Positions 8,878 through 17,832 of a stretch of 64,000 bases of DNA are shown here, piece after piece. Below the pieces are notes generated by a model. That model ran no database searches, was not told the DNA's origin, and saw nothing but the letters and a program-made list of their open reading frames with translations. Each line of letters starts with the position of its first letter. The stretch's first letter is position 1. Source of the DNA: an uncultured Blautia sp. GTDB taxonomy: Bacteria; Bacillota; Clostridia; Lachnospirales; Lachnospiraceae. Location: assembly GCA_934371915.1 (NCBI GenBank), contig CAKROE010000007.1, positions 1 through 64,000 on the forward strand. Reading direction: 5' to 3'. The translations under genes and the position numbers were made by a program.

Positions 8878-10929
8878 TCATTCAATAATTGTAAAATCTA
8901 CCGTCCTGCTGAGCGCGTCTGCATCAGCCACACGCACTCGCACTTTTTGTCCCAGATGATATATTTTCTTTGTGAGTTCTCCGCTCAGTTCATAATTTTC
9001 TTCATCAAATGTATAGTAATCGTCAGACAATGTACTGATATGTACAAGTCCTTCGACCGTATTGTGCAGTTCCACGTAAAGTCCGTATGCAGTCACTCCG
9101 GAGATAATTCCATCAAACTCTTCCCCCAGATGATATGACATATATTCTGCTTTCTTAAGACGGTCGGACTCGCGCTCTGCTTCCTGTGCCCTGCGCTCAC
9201 ATATACTGGACTGTTCCGCAACACTTTCCAGAATTTCCCGGTAGTGTTCTGTCTTGCCTTCCCGCTGTAACCGTCCTCTTATATTATCACGAATGATACG
9301 ATGAATCTGTAAATCCGGATATCTGCGAATCGGAGACGTGAAATGGCAGTAATATTTTGCTGCCAGTCCAAAATGTCCGCTGCACTCTGTCGTATATTTC
9401 GCCTGCTTCATTGTGCGAAGCATCAGACGGCTGAGCATTGCTTCATTTGGAAGTCCCTGTATCTTCTCCAGTATTTCCTGAATCTCTTTCGGAGAAATTT
9501 CCTCTCCTGATTTTTGCACCTGAATTCCCTGATGACGCAGTAGTGTCAGAAGAGACTCCACTCTTTCAGGATCCGGATTTTCATGTGTACGATATACAAA
9601 CGGATATTCGCCCTTACAATACTCTTTTGCGACAGTCTCATTTGCCATCAGCATAAAATCTTCTATAATATCTGTCGCAACGTTATGTTCATAAGGCTGA
9701 ACATCGATTGCCCTTCCGGCACCGTTTAATATGATCTTGCTCTCCGGGAAATCAAAATCAATCGAACCACGATTATGTCTCTTACTTCTCAGAAGAGCAG
9801 AAAGTTCTTTCATCAGGAAAAACATCGGTACAAATTCCTGGTATTCCCGACTGGTTTCTGTATCTCCGTCTTCAAGAATCGTTCTCACCTGATTGTAACT
9901 CATACGGCGGTCTACACGAATGATCGTTTCGGCAATCTGATGATTTATGACACAGCCGGACTCATCAATATCCATCAGGCAACTGAGTGTCAGACGGTCT
10001 TCTCCCTGATTCAGCGAACAAATGCCATTTGAAAGTCGCTCCGGCAGCATCGGTACCACCCGATCTGCAAGGTAAACACTTGTTCCACGTTTCAGTGCTT
10101 CTTTATCCAGCGCACTTCCTCCCTGTACATAATTACTGACATCTGCAATATGAACTCCCAGATGATAGATTCCGTTCTCTTTTGTCAGAGACACCGCATC
10201 ATCCAGATCCTTTGCATCTTCACCGTCAATTGTCACCGTACGAAGTTCCGTAAGATCCAGGCGGCCATCCCGGTCGGCTTCCTGCACATGATCAGGCACA
10301 CGCATTGCCTGATTGATTACCTTTATCGGAAATTCAGATGGAATCTTATAGCTTTTGACAATGGCAAGAATATCTGTTCCCGGTGCATTGATGCTTCCGA
10401 GATTTTCTGTAATACGACCTTCCGGCTTATGCGAAGCATCCCCGTAATCTATAATCTCGGCAACTACCTTGTCGCCGTCGCGAACCCCCTTGCTGTTCCT
10501 GGCTGAAATATACACATCTTTCGAAAATTTCTGATTATCACAGAGAATAAAACCATAATCACGTTCTCGCTGGAATGTCCCGACTATTTCCTGATTGGCA
10601 CGTTCCAGAATGCGAATAACCGTTCCTTCCTGCCTTTTGCCTTTCTTTGGCTCTTTCCCGAGCAGCACCTGCACCTGATCCTGATGCATCGCTGTCCCGG
10701 TCGCACTTGCAGGAATAAAGATATCCTCTTCTTCGCCCTCAACTTCTACAAAACCAAATCCCTTCTGGTTTCCGATAAAAGTTCCCACACGGATCAGCCC
10801 CTGCTTTTCCCATTCGCGAATTTCTCTTTTTTTCGGTGTTACAGTCTTTGCTTTTGCGGCCTTTGTCTTTATAAATTTCTTTTTTCCGGAAAACTTTTTC
10901 TTCTTTTCCTGAACTTTCTTTCTGCTCAC
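8878..10929 (-). CDS. rnr: Ribonuclease R
   Basis: A 683-residue 3'-to-5' exoribonuclease. Order of parts: a very Lys-rich head (1-45), cold-shock-type OB domains (about 48-190), the RNB catalytic domain with the metal-binding run TIDGEDAKDLDDAVSL near 232-247, and a C-terminal S1 domain (about 600-680). The canonical N-terminal winged helix is shortened or replaced by the basic head. The start is a GTG at 10929 with AAAGGAG six bases away. It lies 70 bp behind secG with a strong terminator hairpin in that gap, so expression probably depends on read-through or a promoter inside secG. Confidence 0.95.
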   Translation of the reverse strand: MSRKKVQEKKKKFSGKKKFIKTKAAKAKTVTPKKREIREWEKQGLIRVGTFIGNQKGFGFVEVEGEEEDIFIPASATGTAMHQDQVQVLLGKEPKKGKRQEGTVIRILERANQEIVGTFQRERDYGFILCDNQKFSKDVYISARNSKGVRDGDKVVAEIIDYGDASHKPEGRITENLGSINAPGTDILAIVKSYKIPSEFPIKVINQAMRVPDHVQEADRDGRLDLTELRTVTIDGEDAKDLDDAVSLTKENGIYHLGVHIADVSNYVQGGSALDKEALKRGTSVYLADRVVPMLPERLSNGICSLNQGEDRLTLSCLMDIDESGCVINHQIAETIIRVDRRMSYNQVRTILEDGDTETSREYQEFVPMFFLMKELSALLRSKRHNRGSIDFDFPESKIILNGAGRAIDVQPYEHNVATDIIEDFMLMANETVAKEYCKGEYPFVYRTHENPDPERVESLLTLLRHQGIQVQKSGEEISPKEIQEILEKIQGLPNEAMLSRLMLRTMKQAKYTTECSGHFGLAAKYYCHFTSPIRRYPDLQIHRIIRDNIRGRLQREGKTEHYREILESVAEQSSICERRAQEAERESDRLKKAEYMSYHLGEEFDGIISGVTAYGLYVELHNTVEGLVHISTLSDDYYTFDEENYELSGELTKKIYHLGQKVRVRVADADALSRTVDFTIIE

Positions 10930-10950
10930 TTAAACTCCTTTGTTTTGAGA

Positions 10951-10985
10951 AAAAAAAGCACTCTTGTGACCATACAAGAGTGTTT
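10951..10985 (-). terminator. Rho-independent terminator or attenuator between secG and rnr
   Basis: Arms CACTCTTGT (10959-10967) and ACAAGAGTG (10974-10982) pair perfectly around six bases. On the minus strand seven T residues follow (10957-10951). The rnr start codon is only about 22 bp further on. Confidence 0.85.
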
Positions 10986-10999
10986 TCTTCTGACAATTC

Positions 11000-11239
11000 T
11001 TAAAAATTCATATTCAAAACTGCTGCCAGTACAAAAAATAACACTGCCATAATCGTGGTAGCTCGAACAAGACCACCCTCCATAGAACGACCTTTATTCT
11101 TTCCCCAATAGGAATCTGCCGCACCGGAAATCGCGCCGCCAAGTCCCTGCTGCTTACCTTCCTGCATAAGAACAACAACAGTAAGAGCAATACAATCTAT
11201 GGCAAAAATTACAGTAAGAATAGTTCTCAAAATCTGCAT
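11000..11239 (-). CDS. secG: Preprotein translocase subunit SecG
   Basis: A 79-residue membrane subunit of the SecYEG channel. It shows two hydrophobic helices (about 3-24 and 57-77) separated by a Gly-rich cytosolic loop, with the typical QEGKQQGLGGAISG segment, and the usual small size. The ATG at 11239 has GGAGG upstream. The gene order eno-secG-rnr-smpB is common in Firmicutes and supports the call. Confidence 0.95.
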   Translation of the reverse strand: MQILRTILTVIFAIDCIALTVVVLMQEGKQQGLGGAISGAADSYWGKNKGRSMEGGLVRATTIMAVLFFVLAAVLNMNF

Positions 11240-11308
11240 TTCAGTTACACCTCCTAATCAACTAGAAGATATTGTAACATAACAACATTCTGATTTCAAC
11301 TATTTTAA

Positions 11309-12637
11309 TTAATTCTCCTCCATAAATGGATTTTCGTAAACTGCTGTATTTTCCAGCGTATCGCAGATTCGAAGCAGCTGATTATATTTCGAAGTACGGT
11401 CAGAGCGGCATGGTGCACCTGTTTTGATCTGTCCGGCACCGACTGCAACCGCCAGATCTGCAATAAATGCATCTTCTGTTTCACCGGAACGATGTGACAC
11501 AACTGCCCGATATCCTGCTTTTTGTGCCATCTCAACTGCATCCATTGCTTCACTTAAAGTCCCGATCTGATTCACCTTGATCAAAATGGCATTCGCTGTC
11601 TGAAGTCGGATTCCGCATTTCAATCTCTTGATATTTGTCACAAACAGATCATCTCCGACAAGCTGTACGCGCCCGCCGAGTGTTTCTGTCATCTGTTTCC
11701 ATCCCTCCCAGTCATCTTCCTGCAGACCGTCCTCGATAGAAATAATCGGAAATTCATCCAGAAGTTTCTCATAATAAGCTACCATCTCTTTTGTATCACG
11801 GAGAACCTCTTTACCTTTCTGTCTGCTTTCCCCCGGGAAATAATAACATCCTTTTTCCTCATCATACAATTCACTTGCTGCTGCATCAATCGCAATCTTC
11901 ACTTCTTCTCCCGGTTTGTATCCGGCTTTCTGTATTGCCTCTGTCATAAGCTCCAATACGGCATGTGCATCCTCCAGATCCGGTGCAAAACCACCCTCAT
12001 CTCCGACTGCGGTAGAAAGATTTCGTTCTTTCAGGAGAATCCGAAGGAACTGATAAATTTCCACGCACATCCGTATTCCCTCACGAAAATTCGGTGCCCC
12101 CACCGGCATGATCATAAACTCCTGAAGATCCACTGTATTATCTGCATGCCTTCCCCCATTCAGAATATTCATCATGGGAACCGGAAGCCTGCATGCATGG
12201 CAGCCTCCAAGATACTGGTAAAGCGGAATACGAAGCGCCATCGCCGCCGCCCTTGCCACCGCCATGGAAACCCCAAGCGTAGCATTGGCTCCGACACTGC
12301 TTTTGTTGTCTGTACCATCTACATGAATCAAAATTTCATCAATTCTTTTCTGATCCAGCGCATTTTCCCCTACAATTGCCTCTGCCAGTTTGGTATTGAC
12401 ATTTTTCACTGCATTTTCGACACTTAAGCCTGTATAATATCCTTTTTTACCGTCACGCAGCTCTACAGCTTCAAATTTTCCTGTAGATGCACCGGACGGT
12501 ACACTGGCAATTGCTGTATACCCTTCCGTTCCTATAATTCCTTCTCCCACTGTAGCTTCCACTTCCACGGTCGGATTTCCTCTGGAGTCCAGAACCTGTC
12601 TTGCAAAAATTCTTCGTACCGGAAGATATCGAAACAT
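11309..12637 (-). CDS. eno: Enolase
   Basis: A 442-residue glycolytic enzyme that interconverts 2-phosphoglycerate and phosphoenolpyruvate. The N-terminal [15 protein letters not shown], the [10 protein letters not shown] segment, the catalytic loop [14 protein letters not shown], the Lys-bearing [13 protein letters not shown] and the SHRSGETED motif are all present. The protein has a C-terminal tail and several non-typical residues, so it could be a second, more diverged enolase rather than the only one; nothing in the window settles this. AGGAGG precedes the ATG at 12637. It lies 69 bp upstream of secG. Confidence 0.95.
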   Translation of the reverse strand: MFRYLPVRRIFARQVLDSRGNPTVEVEATVGEGIIGTEGYTAIASVPSGASTGKFEAVELRDGKKGYYTGLSVENAVKNVNTKLAEAIVGENALDQKRIDEILIHVDGTDNKSSVGANATLGVSMAVARAAAMALRIPLYQYLGGCHACRLPVPMMNILNGGRHADNTVDLQEFMIMPVGAPNFREGIRMCVEIYQFLRILLKERNLSTAVGDEGGFAPDLEDAHAVLELMTEAIQKAGYKPGEEVKIAIDAAASELYDEEKGCYYFPGESRQKGKEVLRDTKEMVAYYEKLLDEFPIISIEDGLQEDDWEGWKQMTETLGGRVQLVGDDLFVTNIKRLKCGIRLQTANAILIKVNQIGTLSEAMDAVEMAQKAGYRAVVSHRSGETEDAFIADLAVAVGAGQIKTGAPCRSDRTSKYNQLLRICDTLENTAVYENPFMEEN

Positions 12638-12770
12638 GTTTTTACCTCCTTAAAACTTTAAGATTGATATTGCTTAGTTTCTCCGCCCGGTCTGTTTCTA
12701 TACAGTCTCTGACAGCTCTATTTTTTTATTTTCTGCATATAATTTGAAAAAGAATTTTTTGTGAGGTATC

Positions 12771-13592
12771 ATGAAATCCCTTCAACGTTACCTTTTTATA
12801 CCAAAACTTTTCTTTCTTTTCAGCGGCATGTTTATCCTTGGCGCACAGCTCGGAAAACTGCATGCTGCTCTCTGCAATACCACGCCCGTCTCTGTCAGTC
12901 CGGAATCTTCCGGCTGGGGACTCAGTTTCCAGACTGAAGGCGAGCGTCCTGTCGGAAATGCTTCCATTGAAGAGCTGCGTCCATACAATGCTTATTATGC
13001 AGACGATACCAATGAGAAAAAAATTTATCTCACATTTGACTGCGGATACGAAAACGGAAATACACCACTTATACTCGATGCCCTGAAAAAGCATCAGGCA
13101 CCTGCTGTCTTTTTTGTCGTCGGGAATTTTATTTCAGATAATCCGGATCTTATCCGACGCATCGTTTCAGAGGGACATATTGTTGGAAACCATACTATGA
13201 CACATCCCGATATGTCCGGAATTTCTTCCCTCGACGCCTTTCGAAAACAGCTAAATGGTGTAGAAAAGTTATACGAATCTGTCACCGGTGAAAAAATGAC
13301 AAAATTTTACCGGCCACCGCAGGGAGTCTACAGTACTTCTAATCTTAAGATGGCAAAAGACCTCGGATATTCTACTTTTTTCTGGAGTCTTGCCTATGTA
13401 GACTGGATACAAAATCAGCAGCCTTCCAAAGACGAAGCCTTTCAAAAGCTGCTGAGCCGTATCCATCCCGGTGCCATCGTACTTCTTCATAATACTTCGG
13501 CTACCAACGGACAGATTCTCGATGAACTACTCACAAAATGGGAAGATATGGACTATCAGTTTCATTCGCTGAAAGAACTCTCCGAAACCTGA
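12771..13592 (+). CDS. Polysaccharide deacetylase, PdaA-like
   Basis: A 273-residue NodB-homology (CE4) deacetylase with an N-terminal signal/anchor (about 8-32). The metal and catalytic motifs are visible: TFDCGYENGN (catalytic Asp and zinc Asp region, with Cys-Gly in place of the common Asp-D), the zinc-binding HTMTHPDMS (H-x-x-x-H), RPPQGVYS, and the C-terminal GAIVLLHN. The TFD-x-GYENG pattern and length resemble the PdaA group that makes muramic delta-lactam in spore cortex, so a sporulation role is inferred. GAGGT precedes the ATG. The last 31 bp overlap the convergent gene at 13562. Confidence 0.88.
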   Translation: MKSLQRYLFIPKLFFLFSGMFILGAQLGKLHAALCNTTPVSVSPESSGWGLSFQTEGERPVGNASIEELRPYNAYYADDTNEKKIYLTFDCGYENGNTPLILDALKKHQAPAVFFVVGNFISDNPDLIRRIVSEGHIVGNHTMTHPDMSGISSLDAFRKQLNGVEKLYESVTGEKMTKFYRPPQGVYSTSNLKMAKDLGYSTFFWSLAYVDWIQNQQPSKDEAFQKLLSRIHPGAIVLLHNTSATNGQILDELLTKWEDMDYQFHSLKELSET

Positions 13593-14629
13593 TTCAGATA
13601 AAAATCTTCCATTTTGTTGATCCGTTCCTCATAATTTTCTTTTGTGATCAGACCGGTTCCCCCGTAGATCCAGTCAATGATCTTCTCACTGATTTCTGCA
13701 TTGTAATGCTTGTCATCCTTATAGTTATCAAGGTCTTGTGTCAGGTCAAACATATCTGCAAAAGAATATAACTTCACATTATCATACGCAAGAAGCATCT
13801 CCGCCTGCAGTTTTTCTGCCTCAAAGTAACGCAGAAGATTTCCGGAGCACTGTCTGGCATACCACCAGACAACACTGTAAGGCGGAGTATAAAAATAAAA
13901 AGTCGTATCAGGATGCGCCTTCACCATTTCCAGAACATTTTTTTCAACGTTTTCACGTACATTCTGTGCATCTTTCTCTGAAAATTCTTTTTGAACTGCG
14001 GCTTTCTTTTTTGGTGTCTTATAATTACGAAGCACTGCCTCCCGGCCGGACGGATATAAAGTTCCCCATTCGCTGTATTCATCCATATCTATTGTTTTCC
14101 GTCCCTGCAGATTATATTTAATAACTTCCAGTGTGTCATCCAGTAAAACATCTTTATTAAAAATATACTGCACATCATTGAATGGATTGTCATCATACAA
14201 ATATGTCGGAACATTGTCGTAATTATAATCCGTCTTATTTTTCAGTATCATATTGTAATCCAGACAACGAAAAATATATTTTATATCAGGATTCACATCA
14301 AAAATTTTGCGTACTTCCTGATCAATTGACCAGTAGTTTTCTCCTGTCAAAGTCACCTTGATTGATTTTGTCCCAAACAACTCATCAAACTGTGATGTTT
14401 TGAAATTCTGCATCATGGAGGTTCCCGCAATTGCTGCATCATAATCAAAATGCCTTATAATTCCGTCATTCAGATAACGCTCACTTCCTCTGTTTAACGG
14501 GTATTCCAGATTCTTAAGCGGCTTATGAAAATGAAAAAACGGATCGATCAAAGCGGTCAGCCCGCCGGCTATGACCAGAAGTGATACAGTTCCTGCAAGA
14601 ACTGTTTTTACAAATCTGCGACTGTTCAT
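13562..14629 (-). CDS. DltD-like SGNH protein, partner of the MBOAT acyltransferase
   Basis: A 355-residue protein with one N-terminal membrane anchor (about 8-28) and an extracellular domain. The motif AIAGTSMMQNF at about residues 65-75 matches the block I Ser region of DltD/SGNH-like proteins that work with MBOAT acyltransferases, and DDKHYNAEISEKI near residue 310 fits the catalytic Asp-His block. It is 8 bp behind the MBOAT gene with a GGAGG site, the usual pairing for O-acylation of secreted polymers. The substrate is unknown. Both are probably part of the same surface-polymer operon as tagD and the SGNH genes. Confidence 0.75.
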   Translation of the reverse strand: MNSRRFVKTVLAGTVSLLVIAGGLTALIDPFFHFHKPLKNLEYPLNRGSERYLNDGIIRHFDYDAAIAGTSMMQNFKTSQFDELFGTKSIKVTLTGENYWSIDQEVRKIFDVNPDIKYIFRCLDYNMILKNKTDYNYDNVPTYLYDDNPFNDVQYIFNKDVLLDDTLEVIKYNLQGRKTIDMDEYSEWGTLYPSGREAVLRNYKTPKKKAAVQKEFSEKDAQNVRENVEKNVLEMVKAHPDTTFYFYTPPYSVVWWYARQCSGNLLRYFEAEKLQAEMLLAYDNVKLYSFADMFDLTQDLDNYKDDKHYNAEISEKIIDWIYGGTGLITKENYEERINKMEDFYLNQVSESSFSE

Positions 14630-14637
14630 AATGCCTC

Positions 14638-16119
14638 CTAAAAATTAAAATAAAGGAATTCCGAAACACCGGACAAAGAAAAAATTCCCCAGATCAGACA
14701 TAACACGGTAAAAACCGCCTTTTTCGTATCTGGTTTAAATTCCATTTCCTGATTATTTTTGAACGCAAGGCACAAAATAAGAGATGCTGTAAGCAAAATC
14801 AGCATATCAAATCCATGCACCGAAGCAATCAATCTGTTTAACATCGGTATATGACAGTATATGAACTTCCATTCTTTTAAGCCAAATGTATTCAAAAGTC
14901 CATCTCTTACACTGAAGCTCTGAAATCCGAATATACGCCTGATAAAATTCACTGCCTGCGAAATTGAATCCGCACGGAAAAAAATCCAGGTAAGATTTAC
15001 AAACAGAAACGTAATGCCCCACTGAATCACAGTATGCAGATGCTCCCACTGTTTGTGCAGCATGCGGGTAAGGGCATTTCCCATTCCATGCAGAAATCCC
15101 CAGAAAATAAATGTCCAGTTTGCCCCATGCCACAGACCACTCACCAGAAACACAGCGATAATATTTATATATGTCCGCACTTCTCCCTTTCGGCTTCCGC
15201 CCAACGGAAAATACACATATGTACGGAGGAATCTGGTCAGTGTCAGATGCCAGCGTTTCCAGAAATCCACAACCGAAGTTGCCTTGTACGGAGAATTAAA
15301 GTTCATCGGAATATGAATATTAAACAAATATCCAAGTCCCGTTGCCATATCACAATAACCACTGAAATCAAAATAAATCTGAAATGTATAGGCAAGCATT
15401 GTGATAATTGCTTCTGCCGATGTAAGATTTCGCCCGAGATGTCCATATCCCCAGGCAACTGACTTGCTCAGGGTATCTGCGATAACCACCTTTTTGACTA
15501 ACCCGGCAGCAAACATGTATAATCCATGAGCCAGATTATCCCATTGTATTTTCCAGTTTCTCTTATCTTCAAACTGTGGCAGAATTTCATTATGCAGCAC
15601 GATCGGACCCGCAATCAGCTGCGGAAAAAAAGTTACAAACAATGCATAATCCACAAAATTATACTCTTTCGTCTCTCCGCGCCACGAATCCACCATATAC
15701 GATATCTGCTGGAATGTAAAAAAACTGATTCCAAGAGGAAGCACCACATGACGAAGCTGGAAATCAGCCGAAAAGACCTTATTCAGATTTTCCACAAAGA
15801 AGTCATAATATTTGAAATAAAAAATAAGCCCCAGATTAAAGAACAGTCCAACGCATAACAGACCATTTTTCAACATCTGAAGTTTTTTTCCTGAAATCTC
15901 CCATGTTTTCTGAAGAAGCTGTGACAGCACATAATTTACAAGAATACTGCTGCACATGATCCAAAGATAACTCGGATTAAAATATCCATAAAACCAGAAA
16001 GACATCAATATCAGTTCTATTTTAGCCAAAACCGGGCTGCCCAGTCGGTGCAGCCCGTAATATCCGCAAAGTGTCAGCGGCAAAAATACAAATATAAAAA
16101 TATAAGAATTAAACAGCAT
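14638..16119 (-). CDS. MBOAT family membrane O-acyltransferase
   Basis: A 493-residue polytopic membrane acyltransferase of the AlgI/DltB type, which passes acyl groups across the membrane to extracellular glycans. Family motifs are clear: the PLGISFFTFQQISYMVD region, SPYKATSVVDFWKRWHLTLT, and the active-site His segment VSGLWHGANWTFIFWG. The ATG at 16119 is preferred over a longer frame to 16194, because MLFNSYIFIFVFLPL is the usual MBOAT start. It overlaps the end of the tagD-like gene by 11 bp and is followed by the DltD-like partner. Confidence 0.93.
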   Translation of the reverse strand: MLFNSYIFIFVFLPLTLCGYYGLHRLGSPVLAKIELILMSFWFYGYFNPSYLWIMCSSILVNYVLSQLLQKTWEISGKKLQMLKNGLLCVGLFFNLGLIFYFKYYDFFVENLNKVFSADFQLRHVVLPLGISFFTFQQISYMVDSWRGETKEYNFVDYALFVTFFPQLIAGPIVLHNEILPQFEDKRNWKIQWDNLAHGLYMFAAGLVKKVVIADTLSKSVAWGYGHLGRNLTSAEAIITMLAYTFQIYFDFSGYCDMATGLGYLFNIHIPMNFNSPYKATSVVDFWKRWHLTLTRFLRTYVYFPLGGSRKGEVRTYINIIAVFLVSGLWHGANWTFIFWGFLHGMGNALTRMLHKQWEHLHTVIQWGITFLFVNLTWIFFRADSISQAVNFIRRIFGFQSFSVRDGLLNTFGLKEWKFIYCHIPMLNRLIASVHGFDMLILLTASLILCLAFKNNQEMEFKPDTKKAVFTVLCLIWGIFSLSGVSEFLYFNF

Positions 16120-16522
16120 CTTTATTCTCTTTCGTGTGAAGGTCCTCTTTAATCTGAGAACTGGAAATCTCCGGTGTTCTCGGAAGGTACACAACTTCGC
16201 AGCCCTCTTCTTTCAGAAAGTCAAATTTTCCCTTCCAGTCATCTCCCATCACAAACGTATCCACATGATATTCCTTTACATCGGTACGTTTCTGCTCCCA
16301 GTTTTCTTCCGGAATAACGAGATCAACATAGCGGATCGCCTCCAGAAGCTGTTTGCGTTTCTCATAGGAAAAATAACATTTTTTCTGTTTTTCATTCCAG
16401 TTGAACTCATCTGTGGAAAGTCCTACGATCAGATAATCTCCCAGCTGTCTGGCTCTCCGCAGCAAATTGATGTGCCCGTAGTGGAGCAGATCAAAAGTTC
16501 CATAAGTGATCACTCGTTTCAT
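16109..16522 (-). CDS. tagD: Glycerol-3-phosphate cytidylyltransferase-like protein
   Basis: A 137-residue cytosolic nucleotidyltransferase that makes CDP-glycerol from CTP and glycerol 3-phosphate. It has the HIGH-type motif TYGTFDLLHYGHINLLRRA at residues 6-24, the KRKQLLEAIRYVD segment, and RTPEISSSQIK in place of the usual RTxGISTT near the end, all typical of TagD. Sitting upstream of MBOAT and DltD-like genes it suggests a glycerol-phosphate decorated or teichoic-acid-like polymer. Other alcohol phosphates are possible substrates. Confidence 0.9.
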   Translation of the reverse strand: MKRVITYGTFDLLHYGHINLLRRARQLGDYLIVGLSTDEFNWNEKQKKCYFSYEKRKQLLEAIRYVDLVIPEENWEQKRTDVKEYHVDTFVMGDDWKGKFDFLKEEGCEVVYLPRTPEISSSQIKEDLHTKENKDAV

Positions 16523-16548
16523 TTCAGATTACCTCGTTTATCTAAATA

Positions 16549-17778
16549 TTATCGGTTCAGTACCCTCATACAATAGTCGTAGATCCGTCGTAATGTTGCA
16601 TACGAATAATGAACTCCATCAAATATATTTTTATTGTCTTTTTTACTTATCCATCCTTTTTTACTCAGCATTGACCATGTATTGATATAAGTAAAACACT
16701 TCTTACTTCCCGAACAAAGACTTTTATAAATGTAATTATTAAACTGTTTCACATCCACTTCTGTCCTTGATACATAGCCAATTTTTTTGTTTATCATAGC
16801 ACTGTTCACAGGATTTACAGACATATAATAAAGTGTACAATTGTATGCTTTCAACTTCGATGCCACTGTTTTTAGATATTTCACATACTCTGCTACAGAT
16901 GCCAGATCATTTACTCCAAGATTTATGATAACTGCTTTCTTATCTTTCTTCGGCTGTTTCTTTACTGCTTTATACAATTGTGAAAATCCTTTTTTCTTAA
17001 ACCAGTTCAGTCCTTCTCCTGATTTGTAGACAAATGTTGTATCCCCGGAAATCTGTTCCCTGACAGCTTTCCGCAAATGCCGGGTTCTGGAATCCCCCAC
17101 AAAATATACATGTGCAAACTTATTCTGTGTAGCTCGCACTGCCGGAGCCGTATCCTGACTTTTCTTGAATACGACCATATAATATTTCCCCGAAAGGTTC
17201 GGAATCGTATCACCCGCATAGTACTCCGGATCAGATGTCTTGCCTTTTTTACGTGACCATCCCAGAAACATGTCTCCATTCCCCGTCGTGACAGACGGAA
17301 AAACTGCTTTCTGGTTCTGAGCTGTCGTAAGTGTTTTCCAGAAAGTTCCGTTATTTTTATATAGTTTTGCTCCCGAAGTATTATTCTGAGTTTTAGTCCC
17401 TGAATTAGCTGAAGTACCTATCTGCGCAGAATCCTTTTTATAAAATTTCAGGCAAAACTTTATGTTCTTTTTAATCGTAACTTTACTTCCGGGATTATAT
17501 TGCTTTGTTTTGCCGGAAATCTTTGTTTCCCATGCCGCTTTATATCCCGTTTTTGTAACTCTCGGAAGCCTGATCACTGTCCCATTCTTTACAGTTCGAG
17601 CCCAACGACGGTATTTCTCTGTAGACACCTTACCTTCAGAATTTGCAAAAGTCACTTTACATTGATTTTTCCCACCGGTTGCAGCAAAAACCGTTTTGTT
17701 TCCCCCGTGTACAAGTACTACAGTCAGAAATAACATCATAAAACCGAACAATATCCGTCTGCTTATACACTTTTTCAT
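16549..17778 (-). CDS. Secreted SGNH-hydrolase protein with InlB-type repeats (copy 2)
   Basis: A 409-residue exported protein: signal peptide (about 1-32), InlB/Listeria-Bacteroides-type beta repeats at about 40-200 (for example the GYKAAWETKISGK and FLGWSRKKGKTS segments), then an SGNH esterase-like domain. The SGNH blocks are visible: FVGDSRTRHL (Ser), INLGVNDLAS (Gly/Asn) and DGVHYSYATL (Asp-x-x-His). It is a tandem paralogue of the next gene upstream. The ATG at 17778 has GGGAG upstream; an ATG four codons earlier is less likely. Deacylation of a cell-surface glycan is inferred. Confidence 0.85.
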   Translation of the reverse strand: MKKCISRRILFGFMMLFLTVVLVHGGNKTVFAATGGKNQCKVTFANSEGKVSTEKYRRWARTVKNGTVIRLPRVTKTGYKAAWETKISGKTKQYNPGSKVTIKKNIKFCLKFYKKDSAQIGTSANSGTKTQNNTSGAKLYKNNGTFWKTLTTAQNQKAVFPSVTTGNGDMFLGWSRKKGKTSDPEYYAGDTIPNLSGKYYMVVFKKSQDTAPAVRATQNKFAHVYFVGDSRTRHLRKAVREQISGDTTFVYKSGEGLNWFKKKGFSQLYKAVKKQPKKDKKAVIINLGVNDLASVAEYVKYLKTVASKLKAYNCTLYYMSVNPVNSAMINKKIGYVSRTEVDVKQFNNYIYKSLCSGSKKCFTYINTWSMLSKKGWISKKDNKNIFDGVHYSYATLRRIYDYCMRVLNR

Positions 17779-17832
17779 AAATACTCCCATTTACTCTCTT
17801 CTTACATTCAGACAGTCATGTATTCAACTGCC

